This document shows, one piece after another, positions 35,149 through 41,505 of a stretch of 51,043 nt of DNA. Position numbers and translations under genes: made by a program. Position 1 is the first letter of the stretch; each line of letters begins with the position of its first letter. Below the pieces are notes generated by a model. It was not told the origin of the DNA. It did no database searches and was given only the letters and a program-made list of their open reading frames with translations. Origin of the DNA: CAIZQW01 sp037133395. Its GTDB lineage: Bacteria > Verrucomicrobiota > Kiritimatiellia > RFP12 > UBA1067. The stretch lies in the NCBI GenBank assembly GCA_037133395.1, contig JBAXOG010000015.1, forward strand, positions 1 through 51,043, written 5' to 3'.

Positions 35149-35637
35149 ATGACAAAATACACCATACGTTCAGCTAATTTAAAAGATGCTGAACAAATCT
35201 TTGAGTTGATCCGTCAGCATCAGGAAGATTTGATTACTCGTCCGATGGGGGATATTATTCAGAACATTGACCGCTTTTTTGTGGCGGATGTCGGGGGAAA
35301 AGTTGCCGCGTGCGCCGCATTCCAAATTCTTCCTGAGATAGGTGTGCCAGAACGCGCTTCTGTTGAAATTCAATCGGTGGCAGTCCACGTCGACTATCGG
35401 CGCAACCACATCGGTTCCCAGATCGTGAAACACATTTTAGAACGTGTACGTATCTTTGACCCTGCGCAGGCAATCGTGCTGACCTTTGCCCCAGATTTTT
35501 TTGGAGCACTTGGTTTTAAGCGCATCGAAAAAACACAAGTCATGCATAAGCTCTATATGGGCTGCATCAACTGTACCAAGCATGCAAATCCCTTTACCTG
35601 CCCAGAAATCGCGATGGCGCTAGATTTGCGTGGATAA
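35149..35637 (+). CDS. GNAT acetyltransferase, short-form N-acetylglutamate synthase-like
   Basis: The protein has 162 residues with a single GNAT domain (about 4-145). The acetyl-CoA binding loop lies in VAVHVDYRRNHIGSQIVKHIL (about 82-102) with the R-x-x-x-x-G/A pattern. The overall sequence and the cysteine-containing tail (CINCTKHANPFTCPE) resemble stand-alone short ArgA-type N-acetylglutamate synthases, the first step of arginine synthesis. No kinase-like domain or other arginine genes are near, so the substrate remains uncertain. It sits between purB and mutY, two bases before the mutY ATG, and is probably cytosolic and co-transcribed with mutY. Confidence 0.65.
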   Translation: MTKYTIRSANLKDAEQIFELIRQHQEDLITRPMGDIIQNIDRFFVADVGGKVAACAAFQILPEIGVPERASVEIQSVAVHVDYRRNHIGSQIVKHILERVRIFDPAQAIVLTFAPDFFGALGFKRIEKTQVMHKLYMGCINCTKHANPFTCPEIAMALDLRG

Positions 35638-35639
35638 GT

Positions 35640-36677
35640 ATGCTTCAGATCCATAAACGGCTTCTGTTTTGGTATGATTCGCGTACACGTGAAATGCCCT
35701 GGCGTGATCATCCTGATCCTTATGCTGTATGGGTCAGTGAAATTATGCTGCAGCAGACGCAAGTCGAAACGGTGAAAGGGTATTTCATCCGGTTCATGAA
35801 AGCGTTCCCAACGGTTCGCACATTGGCGGAAGCGCCTCAGCAAGCGGTCTTAAAAGCATGGGAGGGGCTGGGCTATTACACACGCGCTCGCAATCTGCAA
35901 AAAGCGGCTCAGTGTCTGATGGGGCAGGGAGGCATTCTCCCTTCTTCATCGGTGGGATGGGCTACATTGCCGGGAATAGGACCATACACCGCTGCTGCGA
36001 TTTCCAGTATCAGTTTTGGCGAATATGTTCCTGTGGTGGATGGAAATGTGGCGCGCGTATTTTCACGTTTCCTTGAATGGCGCGATGACTTCCAGAAAAT
36101 GCCGGCTCGCGAAAAGTTGGCAAGCTGGCTACAGCCTTTTATTGAAAAGTCCAAACGACCTGGTGATTTTAACCAAGCCATGATGGATTTAGGTGCTACT
36201 GTCTGTACCCCTCGTAATCCGAAATGCGAAATATGTCCGCTGCAAAAAAATTGTGTTGCGTATGCAAAAAAAATACAAGACGAACTCCCCGTTAAACCTC
36301 CAAAAAAGAGTTTACTTGTACGCCAAGCTGTTGCTGTTGACATCCGAGATAAAGCAGGTCGTGTCCTTTTTGCTCAACGCGTCAACGAGAAACTACTGGG
36401 CGGCTTGTGGGAGCTTCCCTCACTCGGGTTCAGTGATCCTCAGAACGTTGAGGAGTCGGTACACAAGCTCCTTGTTAATATCGGTTTTCCTAAAGCCACA
36501 CCTGTTTATGTTGGGGATGTTGAGCACACTTTTTCCCACTTTAAATCAATCACCAAACTCTATCGTCTTAATAAACGTACAGCGCCACTGAAGATATCTG
36601 AAGACTTCCCGCTCTGTTACGCAAATCCTTCTGAATTGCCTTTGACAACGGTCACGCGGCGCGCCTTAGATTTGTAG
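35640..36677 (+). CDS. mutY: A/G-specific adenine DNA glycosylase MutY
   Basis: A 345-residue base-excision-repair enzyme that removes adenine mispaired with 8-oxoguanine. The N-terminal HhH-GPD domain has catalytic E34 (SEIMLQQTQ), the hairpin LPGIGPYTAAAI (110-121) and D134 (VVDGNVARV). A 4Fe-4S cluster is bound by C189, C196, C199 and C205 (spacing 6-2-5). The C-terminal Nudix-like domain that recognises 8-oxoG runs from about 225 to 340 and includes LLGGLWELPSLG. All key residues are present. The ATG is two bases after the acetyltransferase stop. Downstream lies palindrome copy C. Confidence 0.94.
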   Translation: MLQIHKRLLFWYDSRTREMPWRDHPDPYAVWVSEIMLQQTQVETVKGYFIRFMKAFPTVRTLAEAPQQAVLKAWEGLGYYTRARNLQKAAQCLMGQGGILPSSSVGWATLPGIGPYTAAAISSISFGEYVPVVDGNVARVFSRFLEWRDDFQKMPAREKLASWLQPFIEKSKRPGDFNQAMMDLGATVCTPRNPKCEICPLQKNCVAYAKKIQDELPVKPPKKSLLVRQAVAVDIRDKAGRVLFAQRVNEKLLGGLWELPSLGFSDPQNVEESVHKLLVNIGFPKATPVYVGDVEHTFSHFKSITKLYRLNKRTAPLKISEDFPLCYANPSELPLTTVTRRALDL

Positions 36678-36754
36678 TGCGTCAATCTGTCCACCCTGAA
36701 ATGACAGCTTTACACAGTCCATCACTTGGACGTAGGAGGCAAGAAGTGAGTTCT

Positions 36755-36860
36755 TGGGCGTATAGGCGTCCTCGCCTGTACACTAGGGTCAAGGGGTGTG
36801 GTGCTGGCGGCTTTTCGCGCCGCCAGCGAACAGGCGAGACGCCTATTCGCCCAGCAAGGC
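36755..36860 (+). repeat. Nested palindrome family, copy C
   Basis: This copy of 106 bp lies between mutY and moxR. The outer arms match copies A, B and D. The inner stem differs in sequence but not in pairing: GCTGGCGGC (36803-36811) with GCCGCCAGC (36819-36827). ATTCCA-like units follow at 36870-36886. The moxR promoter begins about 40 bp beyond its end. Confidence 0.75.
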
Positions 36861-36902
36861 TCCTCCCATCATTCCAACATTCCATGGGATCCATTCCCAG
36901 CC

Positions 36903-36930
36903 TTGCTTATGGCACAAAATTTGCTATTAT
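36903..36930 (+). promoter_or_regulatory. Promoter of the moxR/bat operon
   Basis: TTGCTT (36903-36908), a 16-bp spacer and TATTAT (36925-36930) lie about 40 bp before the moxR start, just right of palindrome copy C. No other good promoter is visible before the downstream genes. Confidence 0.55.
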
Positions 36931-36969
36931 TCATGAGTCATTTGATTTAACGATAAAAGAAGGATGCTT

Positions 36970-37953
36970 ATGGACTTACAAAAGACAACCAATCAGATTG
37001 CCGCGCAGGCTGAAACGCTCATGAAGATTCGTCAGGAGGTGAACAAGGTCATTGTCGGACAGGAAAAGTTGATTGACCGGTTGATCATCGCACTTATTAC
37101 TGGCGGGCATATTTTGTTGGAAGGTGTTCCTGGGTTGGCGAAGACCACGGCGGTTCGTACTTTGTCTGATGCGCTTGGGTTACTTTTTCACCGTATTTCG
37201 TTTACGCCTGACTTGTTGCCGGCGGATGTTGTCGGCACGATGATTTATAACCCCAAAGAGGGAACATTCTATCCTAAAAAAGGACCTGTCTTTACCAATC
37301 TACTTTTGGCTGACGAAATTAATCGGGCTCCCGCCAAGGTGCAATCCGCCTTGCTAGAAGCCATGCAGGAACATCAGGTGACAATTGGCGATACAACCTA
37401 TAAACTTCCTGAACCCTTCTTGGTGATGGCGACGCAGAATCCGATTGAACAGGAGGGTACCTATCCATTGCCCGAAGCTCAGGTCGATCGTTTCATGTTG
37501 AAGTGTGTGATTACTCATCCTTCTCGTGACGATGAAAGGCGCATCATGAATCGCTTCACACAAAAGCAGACGATGACGGTGAATGCCGTCATTACGTTGG
37601 AAGAAGTGATGAGTCTTCGTGAAACCCTTGAGCAGGTCTATTGCGACGAAAAGGTGGGGGACTACATTCTGGATATCGTGTTTGCCACACGTGATCCGAA
37701 AGCGTATAAATTAGATTCGCTTGTTGGACAGCTTCAGATGGGGGCTTCACCGCGTGCGACACTCTGCTTGAATCTCGCTGCCCGCGCCAATGCGATGCTT
37801 CATGGCCGTGCCTATGCGACACCTCAGGATGTGAAAGAGATCGCTTATGACGTATTGCGTCACCGCATTATGCTCACTTACGAAGCCGAGGCAGAAGAAT
37901 TGACACCCGATGCAGTCATCACCACAATCCTCAACACCATACCCGTTCCGTAA
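36970..37953 (+). CDS. moxR: MoxR-family AAA+ ATPase
   Basis: The protein has 327 residues. MoxR ATPases act as chaperone-like partners of vWA-domain proteins. Walker A is GVPGLAKTT (52-60) and Walker B LLLADEINRA (111-120). The sensor region MATQNPIEQEGTYPLPEAQVD and the C-terminal lid are complete. Two ATGs are possible; 36970 is preferred because AGAAGGA (36958-36964) is correctly spaced, and 36964 would add two residues. It heads the bat operon (DUF58, vWA, vWA-TPR, BatD and others) as in other bacteria. Here, however, the operon is interrupted after its stop codon by a four-helix-bundle element (37954-38409). Confidence 0.92.
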   Translation: MDLQKTTNQIAAQAETLMKIRQEVNKVIVGQEKLIDRLIIALITGGHILLEGVPGLAKTTAVRTLSDALGLLFHRISFTPDLLPADVVGTMIYNPKEGTFYPKKGPVFTNLLLADEINRAPAKVQSALLEAMQEHQVTIGDTTYKLPEPFLVMATQNPIEQEGTYPLPEAQVDRFMLKCVITHPSRDDERRIMNRFTQKQTMTVNAVITLEEVMSLRETLEQVYCDEKVGDYILDIVFATRDPKAYKLDSLVGQLQMGASPRATLCLNLAARANAMLHGRAYATPQDVKEIAYDVLRHRIMLTYEAEAEELTPDAVITTILNTIPVP

Positions 37954-38409
37954 AGGAAGTAGGAGGGAGGAAGTAGGAAGGAGGAGTTGAATGCAAGAAT
38001 CAGTGAATCAAAAGAAAAGCTATGCTTTTGCATTACGTACTATCAAATTGTTTCAATGGCTCACGGAGAACAAAAAGGAACTTGTGTTGTCGAAACAACT
38101 CTTGCGTTGCGGTACGTCTATAGGAGCAAATGTCGAAGAAGCAGCAGGTTCTTATTCAGAGAAAGAGTTTGCGTCTAAAATGCAAATTGCTTTTAAAGAA
38201 GCACTTGAAACCCGCTATTGGCTTCGATTGCTACATGATGCCAGTATAATTGATGACCGTGGGTTTAATTCGCTTGTTGAAGATTGTGAAGAGTTGATCC
38301 GCTTGCTTTCAGCCACAACGAAGACGCTCCGTGAAAAACTTAATGACGTTTCAGTTCGCGAGGAATTTGTAATGTATTCAACTCCTCCTTCCTCCCTCCT
38401 ATCTCCTAC
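37954..38409 (+). mobile_element. IVS-like element: four-helix-bundle gene flanked by inverted repeats
   Basis: A 17-bp perfect inverted repeat (37976-37992 with 38376-38392) is extended outwards by imperfect purine-rich arms (37959-37975 with 38393-38409). The repeat encloses a single gene of the 23S-rRNA-intervening-sequence protein family. The element starts on the base after the moxR stop and ends nine bases before the DUF58 ATG. In rRNA the related intervening sequences form a base-paired stem excised by RNase III. Here a comparable stem would form in a protein-coding mRNA. Confidence 0.65.
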
Positions 38410-38416
38410 CTATTAA
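37991..38416 (+). CDS. Four-helix-bundle protein (23S rRNA IVS protein family)
   Basis: This 141-residue all-alpha protein of the S23/IVS family (TIGR02436-like) includes the conserved LLRCGTSIGANVEEA block (38-52) followed by KMQIAFKEALETRYWLRLL. Members are encoded in intervening sequences of 23S rRNA genes and elsewhere, and are related in fold to the Avd protein of diversity-generating retroelements. They are thought to bind nucleic acid as pentamers. The start ATG overlaps the left inverted-repeat arm. The last 12 residues (STPPSSLLSPTY) are encoded by the right arm, so the arms belong to the unit. No reverse transcriptase is nearby. It lies between moxR and DUF58 genes and has no expected role in that pathway. 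Confidence 0.85.
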   Translation: MQESVNQKKSYAFALRTIKLFQWLTENKKELVLSKQLLRCGTSIGANVEEAAGSYSEKEFASKMQIAFKEALETRYWLRLLHDASIIDDRGFNSLVEDCEELIRLLSATTKTLREKLNDVSVREEFVMYSTPPSSLLSPTY

Positions 38417-38418
38417 TT

Positions 38419-39294
38419 ATGATTAATACTGCAGAGTTAATGAAGCAGGTGGGAAAAATCAAAATTCTCACCTCGCACTTGATTGATGACCAGCTCACCG
38501 GCGACTATCATTCGATGTTTAAGGGGCAGGGGGTCGAATTCGATGAAGTGCGCCCTTATGTTGCTGGCGATGACATTCGTTCTATTGATTGGAATGTAAC
38601 GGCGCGAACAGGATCGCCACATGTGAAGCGTTTTTCAGAAGAACGTGAATTGACCGTTATCTTCCTTGTTGACGTATCAGGATCACAGGTCTTTGGATCT
38701 GGAACGCGTTCCAAGTCTGAGCTTGCCGCTGAAATTACTTGCTTACTGGCACTGACCGCGATTCGGAACCAAGATAAAATCGGGCTCATCCTTTTTAGCG
38801 ACCGCATTTTAAAATCCATTCCGCCGCGTAAAGGACGTACCTCTGTCATGCGCTTGGTGCGGGAAGTATTGGCCGCAGATGAAACACGAGAAGGCACAGA
38901 TATCACGGTTGCGCTGCGGTTTTTAAACAATGTTCAAAAGCGTAAAGCGGTTGTATTTCTCGTCTCCGACTTCCAAGATTCCGGCTATGAAAAAGAATTA
39001 CGCGTTACGGCGCGACGCCATGATGTGATTGCTTGCTCGGTGTCAGATCCGTGTGAATTTGAACTCCCAAATGTTGGACTTGTTGAGATGCAAGACCCGG
39101 AATCTGGGGAGTTGCTGCTGGTGGATACTGGCTCTGCGGTTGTTCGGAAGGCCTTTGCTGAACGTGCCTCACAAGACAACGGACAGCTTATGAAATTCTT
39201 TAAACGAAATGGTATTGACTCTATTTCACTTTCAACGGCTCGTCCCTATATTGACGACGTGCGTGCCCTGTTTAGAAGGAGGGCAAAGAAATGA
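38419..39294 (+). CDS. DUF58 domain protein (vWA-like, Bat operon)
   Basis: The protein has 291 residues. The DUF58 core is clear: GQGVEFDEVRPYVAGDDIRSIDWN (about 35-58), followed by a von Willebrand A-like fold with a MIDAS-type D-x-S-x-S (DVSGSQ, about 91-96). DUF58 proteins are regularly encoded next to MoxR ATPases and are believed to be their clients. There is no signal peptide or membrane helix, so it is cytosolic or peripheral. The ATG is two bases after the stop of the four-helix-bundle gene. Its own stop overlaps the next gene's ATG (ATGA), implying coupled translation. Confidence 0.88.
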   Translation: MINTAELMKQVGKIKILTSHLIDDQLTGDYHSMFKGQGVEFDEVRPYVAGDDIRSIDWNVTARTGSPHVKRFSEERELTVIFLVDVSGSQVFGSGTRSKSELAAEITCLLALTAIRNQDKIGLILFSDRILKSIPPRKGRTSVMRLVREVLAADETREGTDITVALRFLNNVQKRKAVVFLVSDFQDSGYEKELRVTARRHDVIACSVSDPCEFELPNVGLVEMQDPESGELLLVDTGSAVVRKAFAERASQDNGQLMKFFKRNGIDSISLSTARPYIDDVRALFRRRAKK

Positions 39295-40454
39295 AGTGTC
39301 TATTTCGTAAGGATAGTCGTAAGCCTGGGCGTATAGGCGTCCTCGCCTGTACTGCGACGTGTGATGTCTATGGCTGGCGGCCCGGTAGCCGCCTGAGAAC
39401 AGGCGGGGACGCCTATTCGCCCAGCAAGGCTTCCAACCCCCAGTATTCCACTATTCCCATATTCCACCATTCCATTGAAGTTATAGGTAAGTCTATCCTG
39501 TTCGCTATCACGTTGTTCATGGTCGCTCCTATCAGCGCCTCGACATACGAGCTTTCACGTGGTGATGTTAAAATCACGCTTGAATCAACACCGGACAAGG
39601 TTGTGCCGTCGGCTGATCTGATGCTGACCGTGACGATTGATTCTCCCACCTATTTGAAGGTCGTGTTGCCGGATCTTCGTACCCGTTTTTCAGGATTCAG
39701 CCTTGCGGATGACTTTGCTTCAGATCCTGTCGAGGCTGGGGGGCGGAAGCGCCAGACTTATCGCTGGCGCCTTGTCCCCGAACCCGCAGCGCCGAAGTAT
39801 CGTCTAGCTCCCTTCGCCGTAGAAACACTGGATCAGCGTGTCTCGCCACCCCGCAGTCAGACATTTGCAACAAAGCCTGTTTTGTTTTCTGACGAAGGTC
39901 CGCGCCCCTCCGTAACCGGCGATCCGGAAGTGACGCTGAAGCCGGATTGGATACCACCAACCGCTAAAACAGTAACGCTCTGGATTCTCTTTGTCATCCT
40001 CGGGCTCCTAGCCTTTGCTGCGCTTGTGTATGGACTGATGCAGATTTCGCGTCGTGTAAAAGAATACAAAATGTCCCCGATTGAACGCGCAATGGCGGAA
40101 CTTCACCGACTGTTGAACAGAAATTTGCCAGGAAAGGGATTGTATAAAGATTTTTATATTGAGTTAACCATGGTTGTCCGTCGATACATCGAGCGTACAC
40201 ATGGTATTCATGCGCCAGAACAGACGACACAAGAATTTCTGATTGCTGCCGCAAAGCATCCTCTTTTTAAACGCGAAGTTCTTGTTCAATTGCGCACATT
40301 CCTAGAATCAGCGGACTTGGTGAAATTCGCAGGTCAGGAAGCAACGCTGGCTATGGCAGATGACGCGACACAAAAAGCGAAACGTTATATTGAGGATGAT
40401 TCGCATCATGCGGATACCCCGTCCAGTTCTAAAATACCCCATGTTAATGGTTAG
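39291..40454 (+). CDS. Bat-operon membrane protein with repeat-derived N-terminus
   Basis: The protein has 387 residues from the coupled ATG at 39291. Residues 8-60 are encoded by palindrome copy D and its ATTCCA flank. They are followed by a hydrophobic signal segment (66-83), an extracytoplasmic beta domain (84-220), a transmembrane helix (about 226-248) and a cytosolic helical tail containing YIELTMVVRRYIERTHGIHAPEQTTQEFL. That tail is typical of BatD-like/DUF4381-type proteins in such operons. No other ATG lies between the repeat and the signal segment; the next is inside or after it (39519). Either the extension is tolerated or a non-standard start is used. The role is presumably envelope-stress or metal-dependent sensing with the vWA proteins. 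Confidence 0.72.
   Translation: MKCLFRKDSRKPGRIGVLACTATCDVYGWRPGSRLRTGGDAYSPSKASNPQYSTIPIFHHSIEVIGKSILFAITLFMVAPISASTYELSRGDVKITLESTPDKVVPSADLMLTVTIDSPTYLKVVLPDLRTRFSGFSLADDFASDPVEAGGRKRQTYRWRLVPEPAAPKYRLAPFAVETLDQRVSPPRSQTFATKPVLFSDEGPRPSVTGDPEVTLKPDWIPPTAKTVTLWILFVILGLLAFAALVYGLMQISRRVKEYKMSPIERAMAELHRLLNRNLPGKGLYKDFYIELTMVVRRYIERTHGIHAPEQTTQEFLIAAAKHPLFKREVLVQLRTFLESADLVKFAGQEATLAMADDATQKAKRYIEDDSHHADTPSSSKIPHVNG
39323..39430 (+). repeat. Nested palindrome family, copy D (in frame inside a gene)
   Basis: A 108-bp copy with outer arms like A-C and an inner stem GGCGGC (39376-39381)/GCCGCC (39388-39393), loop CCGGTA. The ATTCCA flank extends to about 39475. The whole unit sits within the open frame that begins at 39291, in the same reading phase (KPGRIGVLAC) seen for copies A and B. 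Confidence 0.75.
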
Positions 40455-40459
40455 TCATT

Positions 40460-41494
40460 ATGTTTAATGTTGCAACACCTCTTGCTTTTTTATTGTTGAT
40501 ACCATGGGCGATTGCCGCATGGCGCCTCTATCGTACAGGCAAGAAAGCTGGAGTCTTATTTGCTCCGGCGGCGCGATTGCCTGTTAACACGGCGGGATGG
40601 CGTGTCCTGGTGGCAAGGGTGTTGCCGGCGATTTTTCTGCTTGCCGCCTTGTTGCTTATCTTTGCAGTAGCGCGTCCCCGCACAACTTTAGCACGCGAAC
40701 ATCGGTCTGTACATGCCATCGCCATTGAAATGATTGTTGACGTTTCGGGGTCGATGGAAGGTCTTGATCTTTCACCAAACATGGATAAAACGCGTCTGGA
40801 TGTCGTCAAGGAGATGTTCACGACGTTTATCAATAAACGACCAGACGATCTCATCGGACTTGTAACCTTTGGCGGTTACGCATCAACGCGTTCGCCCTTA
40901 ACTGCCGATCATCGTGCGCTGGGACACGTTTTAGCGGGCGTTGAAATTCCGAAAGGCCGACTTGATTCACAAGGCCGTCCTGTTGACCAAGAAGAATCGA
41001 TGACCGCCTTAGGTGATGGCCTTTCAACGGGACTCGCGCGATTGCAAGACGCTGAACCTAAGACGCGTATTGCTATTCTTCTCTCTGACGGTGAATCCAA
41101 TACAGGTATTATTCAGCCGGATCAAGCCGCCGAGGCGGCCGCTAAATTAGGTGTCCGAGTCTATACCATTGGAGTTGGGACACAGAACGGTAAAACGCCT
41201 TTCCGTGCACGTGATATGTTTGGTCGTCAGGGTATTGGTTACATGAATGTGACCTTCAATGAACCTCAATTGAAATCGATTGCTGAAAAATCAAATGGAC
41301 GATATTTTAATGTACGTGACGATGATGGCTTGAAGCGCGCACTTGAAGAGATTGGCAAACTTGAAACGACTAAGATCGACCGCCAAGTCTATGAGCGTTA
41401 TAATGAACACTTTGTTGACTTTCTGCTGGCCGGCGCATTATTGATTGCACTTGCTTTAACGTTGAACATGGCTTTGACAAGACGACTCATCTAA
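40460..41494 (+). CDS. BatA-type vWA membrane protein
   Basis: The protein has 344 residues. An N-terminal hydrophobic pair (about 5-22 and 50-70) is followed by a von Willebrand factor A domain (88-290) with an intact metal-ion-dependent adhesion site, D94-V-S96-G-S98, and later SDGES. A C-terminal membrane helix (FVDFLLAGALLIALALTLNM) follows. This is the BatA layout from Bacteroides aerotolerance operons. The protein is thought to work with MoxR and BatB in the cytoplasmic membrane; the biochemical function is not known. It starts five bases after the previous stop and lies 11 bp before the BatB-BatC gene, within one operon. Confidence 0.87.
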   Translation: MFNVATPLAFLLLIPWAIAAWRLYRTGKKAGVLFAPAARLPVNTAGWRVLVARVLPAIFLLAALLLIFAVARPRTTLAREHRSVHAIAIEMIVDVSGSMEGLDLSPNMDKTRLDVVKEMFTTFINKRPDDLIGLVTFGGYASTRSPLTADHRALGHVLAGVEIPKGRLDSQGRPVDQEESMTALGDGLSTGLARLQDAEPKTRIAILLSDGESNTGIIQPDQAAEAAAKLGVRVYTIGVGTQNGKTPFRARDMFGRQGIGYMNVTFNEPQLKSIAEKSNGRYFNVRDDDGLKRALEEIGKLETTKIDRQVYERYNEHFVDFLLAGALLIALALTLNMALTRRLI

Positions 41495-41505
41495 CGATTA
41501 TACTT

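Noticed and set aside
37991..38416. Avd protein of a diversity-generating retroelement
   Set aside because: The fold family is related, but no reverse transcriptase, template repeat or variable repeat is found in the window. The inverted-repeat flanks fit an IVS-type unit better.
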